Shown here: piece after piece, positions 1 through 7,732 of the stretch | How the letters are laid out: each line of letters begins with the position of its first letter | Numbering within the stretch: the first letter of the stretch is position 1 | Source: Actinomycetes bacterium | GTDB taxonomy: Bacteria; Actinomycetota; Actinomycetes; Streptosporangiales; Streptosporangiaceae | Length of the DNA: 33,193 nucleotides | Assembly: GCA_021792405.1 (NCBI GenBank) | Contig: JAJYUU010000051.1 | Span: 1 to 33,193, forward strand | Direction: 5' to 3' | Program-made: the position numbers and the translations under genes | The notes under the pieces: generated by a model | Database searches by the model: none | What the model saw: the letters and a program-made list of their open reading frames with translations, nothing else | Told to the model about the DNA's origin: nothing

Positions 1-2
1 CA

Positions 3-140
3 CGCCTGCGGCAGCGCCGGGCGACGGCACCGGGCCAGGACAATCCGGTTTACCAGCGGGCAGCGCGGGCAGCCGAATCTCATGAGCTGACTTCCTGCGC
101 TATCGATGCCGACCCGCACACTCCCCTGTCGAGGAGGTAA
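3..140 (+). other. Possible 3' end of an upstream coding sequence
   Basis: The frame beginning at base 3 is open from the window edge to a TAA at 138-140, about 45 codons. About three quarters of its codons end in G or C. The tail reads as an ordinary hydrophilic C-terminus ending in PLSRR. The stop lies 5 bp before the GTG of the next gene, and that gene's ribosome binding site lies inside these last codons, which would fit translational coupling. A second frame ends at 87 but has poorer third-position bias. No family is recognisable, so this may be non-coding edge sequence. Confidence 0.3.
131..137 (+). promoter_or_regulatory. Ribosome binding site deciding the GTG start at 146
   Basis: GAGGAGG lies 8 nt before the GTG at 146. 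An ATG at 141 is nearer, but it is in another frame that soon stops, so the GTG is the start. Confidence 0.7.
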
Positions 141-145
141 ATGCC

Positions 146-442
146 GTGGCCGATCGGGAGGACCAGGTTCGCCTGGACGTGCAGAGCATGTCTGACGCCG
201 AAGTCATGATCTACGAGGCAATAGCGACCCTGGAGTTCTCCGGCCAGCGGCCCAGCCTGGCCAATATTGCCGACGCCACCGCTCTCTCCTCGCGGTCACT
301 GGATGAGGAACTGGCAGTGATGACGCAGCGCGGACTGCTCCGGATCACAGACGAGAAAGCCGACGACGGGCCAGCCTACGTTCCGGCGCAGCGCGGCTGG
401 AGCGCCGCCCCGGATCAGGCAGAAGGCCACCGAATGTCATGA
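146..442 (+). CDS. Small winged-helix (MarR-like) DNA-binding protein
   Basis: A 98-residue protein starting at GTG behind a strong GAGGAGG site. Residues about 15-70 look like a winged helix-turn-helix: helix SDAEVMIYEAIATLEF, then a recognition-type helix pair around PSLANIADATALSSRSLDEEL, then a wing-like segment with GLLRITDEKADDG. This is the layout of MarR/DprA-type wHTH domains that separate 'closed' and 'open' chromatin states at a promoter. There is no sensor domain, so it is probably a stand-alone DNA-binding regulator or an accessory factor. Its TGA at 440-442 overlaps the stop of the convergent aminotransferase by 6 bp. The fold assignment is inferred from helix pattern, and no named family is claimed. 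Confidence 0.65.
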   Translation: MADREDQVRLDVQSMSDAEVMIYEAIATLEFSGQRPSLANIADATALSSRSLDEELAVMTQRGLLRITDEKADDGPAYVPAQRGWSAAPDQAEGHRMS

Positions 443-1494
443 CGTGGGCGGATGCCCAGAGGAAGTCAGGGCGTCCACCGCACGATCTACGTCGGCGACG
501 CGGGTGTAGAGGTGAAAAGAGGCCCTGACGCGCCCGGCTCGCACCGCTGCGCGGACTCCTGCCCTGGCCAGCCGCTCCTCGGCGCCCGCCGCGGCTACGG
601 TGACAATCGCGCTGTCGGTGCCCGGCAATCCGAGCCCGGCGAGGAACCGGTTAGCCAGGGTCACGTTGTGGTGGTGGATCGCCTCGACGCCCACCTCGGC
701 GAGCAGTTCCAGCGCCGGCGCTGCACCCACGTACGCGAACCAGGCCGGCGAAAGGTCGAACCGGCGCGCCGACGACGCAAGCCGCAGCGGCGGCCCGTAG
801 TAGGAATCGTGCACGTCCTCGCCTGCATACCAGCCCGCGTACAGCGGGCGGAGCCGATCCCGCAGCAGCGGGGAGAGATAGCAGAAAGCGCAGCCTCTCG
901 GTGCGGCAAGCCACTTGTACGCACTGCAGGCAAGCACATCGAAACTCCCCGCCCGGGTCGGCAGCCAGCCAGCCGCCTGAGTGGCATCGACGCACACGAG
1001 GCTGCCGTGATGGCGGGCAGCGGCGACGATGTCGTCGACCGGTGCGATCTCGCCGGTAGCCGACTGCACGAGGCTGAACGTCACCAGCGTCGTCCGGGCG
1101 TCGATCGCCTCGGCCAGCTTCGCCGCGGGTACGACCTCGACGGTCACGCCGCGATCTGCGTGCACCAGCCATGGGAACAGGTTGGAGGTGAACTCGATGT
1201 CCGGGGCCAGGACGCGGGCGCCATCGGGAAGCCCGGCGGCCACCGGCGCGAGGAGCTGCGACACCTGCGCGCCGACCGCGACATCCTCGGCGGTGCGTCG
1301 ACGAGCCGGGCGAACGCCGCGCGCGCCCGCCCGGTCGAGGCGTCCCACCCTTCCCACGAGGTACGGCCGCGCCGCCAGTCAGCGAGCACGTCCTGCAGCG
1401 CCAGCCAGGCCGGTTCCGGAGGCAAGCCATAGCTTGCGGTGTTCAGCCAGCCTGGCTCCGGGTCCCACAGCTCCATTGCGTCGCGCAACTCCAT
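437..1494 (-). pseudogene. Class V aminotransferase (PLP-dependent, cysteine-desulfurase-like) with a frameshift
   Basis: Two minus-strand frames join to one class V aminotransferase of about 352 residues. The N-terminal part starts at 1494 (MELRDAMELWDPEPGWLN) and reads to LVDAP near 1291. The rest continues in another frame from AEDVAVGAQVSQLL to the stop at 437. One base is missing around 1289-1293, where 'LVDAP-AEDVAV' would otherwise read through. The second frame keeps the PLP-site features: DATQAAGWLP (Asp and Gln for the cofactor ring) and CSAYKWLAAPRG (Schiff-base lysine). Apart from the break, no stop interrupts either part, so this is either a recent pseudogene or a sequencing/assembly error. 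Such enzymes act on amino acids or sulfur transfer, but the substrate cannot be told. It converges on the wHTH gene with a 6-bp overlap. Confidence 0.8.
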
Positions 1495-1700
1495 AGCCGA
1501 CAGTGTCCCAGCTAGGTCACTGCAGGAGCGCCGTCAACTGCATACGGGCTACCTGCCGGTGCGCTGCCACGGGAACGGCGCGAGGTTGCGCTGGACGCAT
1601 CCCTCCCTGGCCGCGATCGCCATGACTTCCTGCATCAGCACTGGGGGTGGCTTTCCCATACTGCTCAGCCAGTGACGGATCGGGTTATCGTGGTGCTGAC

Positions 1701-1716
1701 CACCCGTTGTCGGGTG
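1701..1716. promoter_or_regulatory. Short inverted repeat before the P450 gene
   Basis: CACCCG and CGGGTG are separated by TTGT and lie about 26 bp before the P450 start. The site could be an operator or part of the leader. The arms are only 6 bp, so chance is a real possibility in GC-rich DNA. Confidence 0.3.
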
Positions 1717-1741
1717 ATCTGGCCCGGCCGCCGGAGAGATC

Positions 1742-2941
1742 ATGAGCCAGGACGATGCGCCAGCCCAGGACATGCTGCGCTTCGCGCGACTTCCGATGGC
1801 CGAGAATCGCACGGACGCCTACCGGATCATCCGGGCGGCTGGCGCGGTCAGCAAGAGCCCGCGCGGGTACGTGCTTAGTTCAAGCCAGTATGTCGAGTAC
1901 GCGCTGAAACATCCCGAGCTGTTCTCATCGCAGCGTGCGTTCGACCTGGTGGGCAGCCCGCTGCCGATGGTGCCCATCGCTTTCGACCCGCCCGAGCACA
2001 CCCGGTACCGGCGCATCCTGCAGCCGTTCGTCGGGCCGCGCGAGACGGCGAGCTGGCAGCCGAGGGTGGCGTCACTGGTCGGCAAGCTGATCGACTCGTT
2101 TGCCGGGTGCGGGCACTGCGACCTAGTGGCCGATCTCGCCGTTCCGCTGCCCGCCGAAGTGTTCCTCACGCTATTCGGACTGCCCATCGAGGACCGCAGC
2201 CAGCTCATAGCGTGGAAGGACGGGCTGCTCGGCAGCCCGATGCCGAGCGGCAGCCGGCCGGCAGAGGACGTTGTCCGGGTGGGCACCGAATTGTTCAGCT
2301 ATCTGGTCGGCCACATCGAGCAGCGGCGGCGGCATCCCGACGGTGCCGAGGATCTGCTCGGCCGCCTGCTGGCCGACGTCGGCGAAGACCGGCTCTCCGA
2401 CGAAGAACTGCTCGGCATGTCCTTCCTGTTCGTGCTGGCCGGGCTCGACACCGTTACTTCGGCACTGAGCACGGCGTTCGCTGCGCTGGCGATGCAGCCC
2501 CGGCTGCGGCGGCAGATCGCCGCCGACTCGTCGGTGATCCCGCACGCGGTTGAGGAACTACTGCGCATGGACGGCCCGGTCGTGTTCCTGCCTCGGGTCG
2601 CGAGCCAGGACATCGAGCTTGGCGGTCAGACCATCCCCGCGGGTTCGGAGGTCCAGGTCGCTATCGCGGTCGCGAACAGGGACCCGGCCGAGCACTCCGA
2701 CCCGGACGAGATCGACCTACGCCGGCGGGAACGGCACCTCGCGTTCGGCGGCGGGCCGCACCGTTGCCTCGGGGCCCACCTGGCCAGGATGGAGATGCGC
2801 GAGGTGCTAGCCGAGTGGCACAGGCGGATCCCCGAATATGAGCTCGCACCGGGATTCACCCCGCGGGTCGAGTGGCCGACGGGACTGGTCGGCCTCGACA
2901 CCTTGCCGCTGGTGTTCCCGCCCTGTGCCGCGGCGGCCTGA
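1742..2941 (+). CDS. Cytochrome P450 (bacterial class I type)
   Basis: A 399-residue soluble P450, the usual size for actinobacterial CYPs. Landmarks are the I-helix oxygen-activation motif A233-G-L-D-T237, the K-helix ExxR as E272-L-L-R275, and the heme loop FGGGPHRCLG with the axial thiolate at C342. The C-helix region HTRYRRILQPF is also typical. The family catalyses monooxygenation of a lipophilic or secondary-metabolite substrate, taking electrons from a ferredoxin and a ferredoxin reductase. Neither partner is encoded nearby, so it must borrow them from elsewhere. The start ATG follows GGAGAGA at about 7 nt. The next gene begins about 40 bp after the stop, suggesting cotranscription with the membrane protein and GntR regulator. 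The substrate is unknown. Confidence 0.95.
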   Translation: MSQDDAPAQDMLRFARLPMAENRTDAYRIIRAAGAVSKSPRGYVLSSSQYVEYALKHPELFSSQRAFDLVGSPLPMVPIAFDPPEHTRYRRILQPFVGPRETASWQPRVASLVGKLIDSFAGCGHCDLVADLAVPLPAEVFLTLFGLPIEDRSQLIAWKDGLLGSPMPSGSRPAEDVVRVGTELFSYLVGHIEQRRRHPDGAEDLLGRLLADVGEDRLSDEELLGMSFLFVLAGLDTVTSALSTAFAALAMQPRLRRQIAADSSVIPHAVEELLRMDGPVVFLPRVASQDIELGGQTIPAGSEVQVAIAVANRDPAEHSDPDEIDLRRRERHLAFGGGPHRCLGAHLARMEMREVLAEWHRRIPEYELAPGFTPRVEWPTGLVGLDTLPLVFPPCAAAA

Positions 2942-2979
2942 CCCGCGACATCCTGACAGCCGGCGAGCTGTCCGCGCTC

Positions 2980-3654
2980 ATGACGGACGACGAACGAGCG
3001 ACATTCTTGCTTACCGAGGCCGGACTGCCGGTCGATCCGGCCACAATGAGCATGGCGACGGACTACCTCCGCCGAACTAGGCGCGGGCGGCTTTTCGGGC
3101 TCATTAGCGGCATCGCGCTCGGCACGAGCCTGCCGGCTGCCGCAGGCCAAGCCATGCTCGCGCTGCCGCTGGTCCCCGCCGGTTACCTGCTCGGCGTTCT
3201 CGTCAGCGAGTTGCTGACCCCGCTGCCCGCCCGGAGCGCAGTCCGGAGCGCCGAGTTGCACCCGCGCCGCCGCGCCGACCTGCTGTCACATTGGGCGCGC
3301 GCCGCCTACTGGGTGCTGCTGATACCCGTGCTGGGCGCACCGCTGCTGGCGCTGATGCTGACCCTGGCCGCACTAATCCGCCGCGGTCGGCCGGGCGATA
3401 ACCCCTGGCTTTCCCGTCTAGACGACGTCACGCGGCGCATGTCTGCGCGCTCGGTCGCAGCCGGAGCGGCCGCCGTCGGCCTGACAATGCTCGCGATGAT
3501 CTGCCAGGAACTCGACCAGGTCGGTCATGCTGTGACATGCCCGGCTAGGCCGCCCTCTTTCGGCCCAGGGCCCGCTGCTTACCCGTGGGCCGCTTCGCTC
3601 GTTCCGTGGACCGGCTGGGCTGGACTGTTCCTCCTTGTCCTGCGCTCCTCGTAG
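2980..3654 (+). CDS. Hypothetical small membrane protein
   Basis: About 224 residues from the ATG at 2980 (MTDDERATFLLTEAGLPVD). The frame is open further upstream to 2872 but would then overlap the P450 gene by 70 bp, so the later ATG is preferred; its ribosome site is weak. After a charged N-terminal part come hydrophobic segments: about 45-80 (GLISGIALGTSLPAAAG and LALPLVPAGYLLGVLVSELL), 110-140 (AAYWVLLIPVLGAPLLALMLTLAALI), 165-180 and 205-222. The layout suggests four to five membrane spans with a basic loop. I recognise no family. The following GntR gene begins close to or within its end, so the two are probably cotranscribed and the regulator may control it. Confidence 0.6.
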   Translation: MTDDERATFLLTEAGLPVDPATMSMATDYLRRTRRGRLFGLISGIALGTSLPAAAGQAMLALPLVPAGYLLGVLVSELLTPLPARSAVRSAELHPRRRADLLSHWARAAYWVLLIPVLGAPLLALMLTLAALIRRGRPGDNPWLSRLDDVTRRMSARSVAAGAAAVGLTMLAMICQELDQVGHAVTCPARPPSFGPGPAAYPWAASLVPWTGWAGLFLLVLRSS

Positions 3655-3700
3655 CGGTCGCGTTTCAGTGGCGCAACGCGGTTCCGCGTGGTCGGCTCGC

Positions 3701-4084
3701 GTGATTCTCTCGGTCGACCTGAACTCGGCAGTACCGCCGTTTGAGCAGATCCGCGCGCAGATTGCACAGTTGGCTGCGGCGGGTTTGCTGTCAGCTGGGA
3801 CCCGTTTGCCGTCCATCCGGCAGCTATCCAGAGATCTCAGCCTGGCGCCGGGCACCGTTGCGAGGGCCTACCGGGAGCTTGAAGTGGCTGGTGTCATCAG
3901 TGCGCGCGGGCGACACGGCAGCTTCATCGCTGCCGGAGCCCGCAGTGCGCCAGTTGTTGAGCGCGCGCGAGCCAGCGAACTCCGGGCGGCGGCAGCCGAG
4001 TATGTGCGCCGAGCCGACCAACTCGGCGCTGAACCGGGAGAGGCCGTCCTGGTACTCAGGCAATTGCTCGGTGAGGTGACATGA
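3701..4084 (+). CDS. GntR-family transcriptional regulator, YtrA-like short type
   Basis: About 127 residues from the GTG at 3701 (ILSVDLNSAVPPFEQIRAQIAQLAAAGLL). The wHTH domain fills residues 10-75. It includes GTRLPSIRQLSRDLSLAPGTVARAYRELEVAGVISARGRHGSFIA, the classic GntR signature with the recognition helix at LAPGTVARAYREL. Only about 45 residues follow, as in the YtrA subgroup, which have short helical C-termini instead of a ligand-binding domain and often control neighbouring membrane transporters. Earlier in-frame starts exist at 3668 (GTG) and 3635 (TTG, overlapping the upstream gene). The chosen start matches where family members normally begin. Its end overlaps the convergent acetyltransferase gene by 29 bp. 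Confidence 0.85.
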   Translation: MILSVDLNSAVPPFEQIRAQIAQLAAAGLLSAGTRLPSIRQLSRDLSLAPGTVARAYRELEVAGVISARGRHGSFIAAGARSAPVVERARASELRAAAAEYVRRADQLGAEPGEAVLVLRQLLGEVT

Positions 4085-4547
4085 GCAAGCGAGCAACGCC
4101 GCGGCGACGGTGACCGGCGCCTACTGTGACGAATCCGGCCCTGGTCAGCACCTTCCGGGATGCGGCGTTCTCGCGGGTGGTGGCTGCCCGAAGCGTGCGC
4201 AGCCCGTGCCGCGCCGCCGCCAGCCTGCACAGATCCCGCACGGTCTCGGTCGCCACGCCGTGGCCGGCGGCGTGCTGCGCGACCCGGTAGCCGAGTTCCG
4301 CGGTGCCGTCCTTGAAGCGGTACAAGTTGAACCGGCCCAGGATCGAGCGGTCATCGGCGACGAGCACGTAATAGGCGCCGATCCCGGTCGCCTGCTCGGC
4401 TAGCAACTCGCAGTGCCGGTCGGCAAACTGGTCGAAGAACTCATCACCCCGGTCGGAGATCGAGGCAGCGAAGTAGGCGCGGTTCGCGAGCTCGAAGGCA
4501 AGGACCGCCGGGGCATGATCAGCACGCAACTGCTGCAGCTCGGGCAC
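4056..4547 (-). CDS. GNAT-family N-acetyltransferase (RimJ/RimL-like)
   Basis: A 163-residue protein starting at GTG, with an AGGG-type ribosome site upstream. It has the GNAT fold landmarks: strand YVLVADDRSILGRFNLYRF, the ELGYRVAQHAAGHGVATETVRDLCRLA segment that forms the acetyl-CoA pyrophosphate loop (here Q-HAAGHG-A), and the C-terminal TRENAASRKVLTRAGFVTVG typical of RimJ/RimL-type enzymes. These acetylate amino groups of proteins, antibiotics or small molecules using acetyl-CoA. The substrate cannot be inferred. The last 20 residues are arginine-rich and unlike the usual tail, which may reflect drift where the gene runs into the 3' end of the GntR gene. The genes overlap tail to tail over 4056-4084. 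Confidence 0.85.
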   Translation of the reverse strand: MPELQQLRADHAPAVLAFELANRAYFAASISDRGDEFFDQFADRHCELLAEQATGIGAYYVLVADDRSILGRFNLYRFKDGTAELGYRVAQHAAGHGVATETVRDLCRLAAARHGLRTLRAATTRENAASRKVLTRAGFVTVGAGHRRRGVARLLMSPHRAIA

Positions 4548-4804
4548 CTGCCGACCCTACCCTGATGACGCGCTGAGGCCACCTGACATAAGTGGCCACT
4601 GCTACGGCAACCTGCTCTATCGAGCACACCTCAACACACACCCTGTTACCGCGGGCGCGATGAATTCCGACTCCGCTACCGGAATGTAGTGACGAGCTCG
4701 CCGGGATATTCGGGGCGAACCGATCACGAGGGAGAACGACCGGAGCGGCCTGCGCTTGGCGTAAGTCGGCGCCTGCGGCAGGTGCTATCTGGCAAGCTGG
4801 CGCG

Positions 4805-5644
4805 GTGGCAGGCTTTGACGAGCTCGTGACCGAGGCGCTGACTGCGCCATTCTCCGGGTGGGATTTCTCCTGGCTAGATCGCCGCTCCTGGACCGAGCCG
4901 CTGCCGTGGGACTACAGCGCCCGCGTCGCCGCCCTGGCCCGCACTGCCCGGACGATGCTGGACATGGGTACCGGTGGCGGCGAGACCCTAGCCCGGCTTC
5001 CGGATCGCGCGCCACGCACGGTCGCGAGCGAGGCATGGCCGCCCAACGTACCGGTGGCAGGACGGCGCCTGCTGCCGCTCGGCATCCCTGTGATCCAGAA
5101 CGAGGCAGCAGCCGACAACATGGACCAGAACGCGGCTAGCGACGGTGGCCGCCTGCCGTTTCGTGACGGCTCGCTGGACCTGATATGCAACCGGCACGAG
5201 TCATTTCTCGCTGCCGAGGTCAGCCGCGTCCTCGCGCCGGGCGGCACCTTCGTGACCCAGCAGGTCGATTACCGCGACAACGACGACCTAGCCCAGATAC
5301 TTGGAATCGAGACGTCGGAGGAGCCGGAGAGCTGGATCGGGCTGGCCAAGCAGCAGGTCACCGAAGCGGGATTAGTGATTGAGGACGCTGTCAGGGCCGA
5401 CCAGCGAATGCGCTTCGACGATATCGCAGCCGTCGTCTTCTACCTGAAGGCCGTCAGCTGGTCAATCCCGGGGTACAGCCTCGATGAACACCGGGACCGC
5501 CTTCGTGCCCTGTACGAGGATGCCAGCGCCTGGCCGGTCACGACCTGCGGGCACCGGTTCCTGCTCGTCGCGTACAAGCCCGGCGGGACAATCACAGCTG
5601 GGGCCCAGCGTCAGATCGGCGCCATGTCGACGAAGCGGCTGTAG
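4805..5644 (+). CDS. Class I SAM-dependent methyltransferase
   Basis: A 279-residue protein starting at GTG with only a weak ribosome site. Motif I is MLDMGTGGGETLA at about residues 52-64, the SAM-binding glycine loop. Post-motif positions follow as VASEAWPPNVPVA, then LPFRDGSLDLICNRHE (motif II region) and VLAPGGTFVTQQVD (motif III). This is the Methyltransf_11/25-type layout common in small-molecule methyltransferases of actinobacteria. Leu-190 is encoded by TTA (5372-5374), a rare codon in such genomes. The last 34 bp overlap the convergent 3' end of dnaB. The substrate is unknown. Confidence 0.85.
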   Translation: MAGFDELVTEALTAPFSGWDFSWLDRRSWTEPLPWDYSARVAALARTARTMLDMGTGGGETLARLPDRAPRTVASEAWPPNVPVAGRRLLPLGIPVIQNEAAADNMDQNAASDGGRLPFRDGSLDLICNRHESFLAAEVSRVLAPGGTFVTQQVDYRDNDDLAQILGIETSEEPESWIGLAKQQVTEAGLVIEDAVRADQRMRFDDIAAVVFYLKAVSWSIPGYSLDEHRDRLRALYEDASAWPVTTCGHRFLLVAYKPGGTITAGAQRQIGAMSTKRL

Positions 5645-6963
5645 TGCCCCTGGAAGGCGACCGTCACAGTGGTCGTCGGGCCGTTCCGGTGCTTGGCCAC
5701 GATGAGATCCGCCTCACCGGCCCTGGGCGACTCCCGCTCATAGGCATCCTCGCGATGCAGCAAGATCACGACGTCCGCATCCTGCTCAATGCTGCCCGAT
5801 TCGCGAAGGTCTGCGAGCAATGGGCGTTTGTCAGTCCTCATCTCCGGGCCGCGGTTGAGCTGGGCCAGTGCAACGACGGGCACGCCAAGCTCCTTGGCCA
5901 GCAGCTTCAGCGACCGGGACAGCTCGGACACTTCCTGCTGACGGTTCTCGACGCGCTTTGGGGAACTCATCAGCTGCAGGTAGTCGATGACAACGAGACT
6001 GAGGTTATGGCGCTGCTTGAGGCGCCGGCACTTGGACCGGATCTCCATCATCGACATGTTCGGAGAGTCATCGATGTACAGCGGTGCATCGACAACCTCG
6101 CTCATCCGCCGCGCCAGCCTGGTCCAGTCATCCTCGCTGAGCTGGCCGGTGCGCATCGCCTGGAGCGGTACCCGCGCTTCGGCTGACAACAGCCGCATCG
6201 TGATCTCGTTACGGCTCATCTCCAGGCTGAACAAGACAGCGGTCAGCCCGGATTGCACCGCCGCTGCCCTAGCGATGTCGAGCGCGAGGGCCGACTTCCC
6301 CATCGCCGGGCGGGCCGCGATGACAATCATCTGCCCTGGATGCAAGCCATTGGTCAGCGCATCAAGATCAGCGAAGCCGGTCGGGACGCCGGCCAGGGTG
6401 GCGCCCCTGCTGCCGATCGCCTCGATCTCGTCCAGCGCACCCGGCATGATCTCCGCGAGCGGAAGGTAATCCTCGCTGATCCGGCGGTCGGTTACCCCGT
6501 ATATCTCTGCTTCTGCCCGGTCGACGAGCTCGTCCGCGTCGCCGTCACCGGCGTAGCCGAGCTGCACGATCCGGGTGCCAACTTCGACCAAGCGCCGCAG
6601 GATGGCGCGCTCGCGAACGATTCGCGCGTAGTAGCCGGCGTTGGCCGCAGTCGGCACGGACGCGATCAGGGTGTGAAGGTACGGCGCGCCGCCCATCCGG
6701 CCGATATCACCATTGCGAGTCAGTTCGGCCGCCACGGTCACCGCGTCGGCGGGCTCACCGCGACCGTAGAGGTCCAGGATGACGTCGTGGATGATCTGGT
6801 GCGCGGGCCGGTAGTAGTCGTGAGCCTTGATCACGTCAAGCACGTCGGCGATGGCGTCCTTCGACAGCATCATGCCGCCCAGCACGCATTGCTCGGCGGC
6901 GAGGTCGTGCGGCGGCGTCCGCTCGAATCCCTCGCCCCGCGGCGCGATCTCCGCAATGCTCAC
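5611..6963 (-). CDS. dnaB: Replicative DNA helicase DnaB
   Basis: A 450-residue hexameric helicase that unwinds DNA at the replication fork and recruits primase. The N-terminal domain begins with RTPPHDLAAEQCVLGGMMLSKDAI, the usual DnaB opening. The RecA-like motor follows: Walker A ARPAMGKSALALDIA near residue 221, Walker B-type LVVIDYLQLM, the QQEVSELSRSLKLLAKEL segment, and the C-terminal QDADVVILLHRED and KHRNGPTTTVTVAFQGHYSRF. No intein is present. The start is a GTG preceded by GGGGAGAGG at about 8 nt. The 466-bp region upstream contains DnaA-box-like sequences. The 3' end overlaps the convergent methyltransferase by 34 bp. Confidence 0.98.
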   Translation of the reverse strand: MSIAEIAPRGEGFERTPPHDLAAEQCVLGGMMLSKDAIADVLDVIKAHDYYRPAHQIIHDVILDLYGRGEPADAVTVAAELTRNGDIGRMGGAPYLHTLIASVPTAANAGYYARIVRERAILRRLVEVGTRIVQLGYAGDGDADELVDRAEAEIYGVTDRRISEDYLPLAEIMPGALDEIEAIGSRGATLAGVPTGFADLDALTNGLHPGQMIVIAARPAMGKSALALDIARAAAVQSGLTAVLFSLEMSRNEITMRLLSAEARVPLQAMRTGQLSEDDWTRLARRMSEVVDAPLYIDDSPNMSMMEIRSKCRRLKQRHNLSLVVIDYLQLMSSPKRVENRQQEVSELSRSLKLLAKELGVPVVALAQLNRGPEMRTDKRPLLADLRESGSIEQDADVVILLHREDAYERESPRAGEADLIVAKHRNGPTTTVTVAFQGHYSRFVDMAPI

Positions 6964-7127
6964 CGGGTGCCTCTCCCCTCTCAGGCCCGCCAGAACGCAC
7001 TATTGCCACACCTTTGGGTCACGCAGCAGCTGCCAATTCCGCACCGGCCGCTGCGAGGTCCCAGGCTTGTTCTATCGAACGCATCCGACAGTTTTCAGCG
7101 TGTCGCGCCGACCGTCGAGTCGTCGTG

Positions 7128-7154
7128 TGCACAGCCCTGTGGACAGGCTGTGCA
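7128..7154. repeat. Perfect 9-bp inverted repeat enclosing a DnaA-box-like core
   Basis: TGCACAGCC at 7128-7136 and GGCTGTGCA at 7146-7154 are exact reverse complements. They are separated by 9 bp, CTGTGGACA. The spacer supplies most of TGTGGACAG, which is the reverse complement of CTGTCCACA, one base from the actinobacterial DnaA-box consensus TTGTCCACA. Confidence 0.7.
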
Positions 7155-7308
7155 GACACGCCGCAGGCGCTGTGCGCAGCCTGGGGATACGGTTGTGGAA
7201 ATAGCTGAGGATTGCCGCGAATTACCGCTTGGGCCAGCGAGAACGTTCTACCCAGGCTGTGCATAGAAGATTTTTTAGCCCGCCGAGAACGGTCCCGGCC
7301 ACGCTAAG

Positions 7309-7317
7309 TTATCCACA
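7309..7317. promoter_or_regulatory. DnaA box (TTATCCACA)
   Basis: An exact match to the strong DnaA box TTATCCACA lies about 345 bp upstream of dnaB. DnaA boxes in high-GC actinobacteria are usually TTGTCCACA, so this is the A-variant. Confidence 0.6.
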
Positions 7318-7429
7318 CTAAGAATTTGACGTCCAACGTAAGCCCAGAGCCTTGCCGGACGTATCCGAGGGGCTAGCAGATCCGCCGGTTTGGCATGCGC
7401 GCTGAGCCAGGTGCATCTAGAGTTCGAGT

Positions 7430-7675
7430 ATGTGTTCGATTTCCGGACCGCGGGGGCCGGACCAGTCAGCGGCGGACATGGCGGCCGCGGTGGCTGAGGC
7501 AGTCGATGAGCTTGCAGCCGCGATCAGCACGGGCGACGACGCAACGGGCACGGAACTCGCCGCGCGGCTGGCCGGAGCATGGGAGATGATCACGGCGGCC
7601 GATCCGGTGCTAGCCGCGCGGATGGCCCGGTACTCGCCGTCCGCGGCGCGAAACAAAAAGTCGGCCGACGGCTAA
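7430..7675 (+). CDS. Small conserved-type hypothetical protein
   Basis: An 81-residue alanine-rich protein (MCSISGPRGPDQSAADM). It looks almost entirely helical: AAAVAEAVDELAAAISTGDDATGTELAARLAGAWEMITAADPVLAARMARYS could form a helical hairpin. It has no signal peptide, membrane span or known motif. Third-position G/C bias supports coding. There is no good ribosome site; the sequence just upstream is GAGTTCGAGT, so translation may be leaderless. It converges on rplI with a likely bidirectional terminator between. I do not recognise the family. Confidence 0.6.
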   Translation: MCSISGPRGPDQSAADMAAAVAEAVDELAAAISTGDDATGTELAARLAGAWEMITAADPVLAARMARYSPSAARNKKSADG

Positions 7676-7676
7676 A

Positions 7677-7714
7677 GGCCGGGGGCAGGATAGTGTCGCT
7701 CCCACCGCCCGGCC
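7677..7714. terminator. Bidirectional terminator between the small gene and rplI
   Basis: GGCCGGG at 7677-7683 pairs with CCCGGCC at 7708-7714 across a long loop. The stem sits directly after the TAA at 7675 and 19 bp beyond the rplI stop, with AAA and TT flanks. The stem is only 7 bp, so this is moderately supported. Confidence 0.45.
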
Positions 7715-7732
7715 CTTAGCCCGCACGTAACC

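Larger units (their letters stand above)
6964..7429. promoter_or_regulatory. dnaB upstream region with DnaA-box-like sites
   Basis: The region holds no convincing gene. It must contain the dnaB promoter (minus strand) and the promoter of the small gene at 7430 (plus strand). It is more A/T-rich than its surroundings in places, with a T-run at 7271-7276. It contains a perfect TTATCCACA at 7309-7317, TGTGGACAG at 7138-7146 inside a 9-bp inverted repeat, and looser matches at 7194-7202 and 7258-7266, each two bases off. This pattern suggests DnaA binding and possible coupling of helicase expression to initiation. Confidence 0.55.

Noticed and set aside
452-1432. Plus-strand open frame of 326 codons opposite the aminotransferase
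   Set aside because: Low-complexity Arg/Gly-rich translation. The opposite strand has recognisable PLP-enzyme motifs.
7069-7080. LexA/SOS box (GTTC-N4-GAAC)
   Set aside because: The actinobacterial LexA box has the half-sites in the opposite order, GAAC-N4-GTTC. This is only a short chance palindrome.
6253-7266. Plus-strand open frame overlapping the 5' half of dnaB and its upstream region
   Set aside because: Antisense shadow of a conserved gene; no homologous features.
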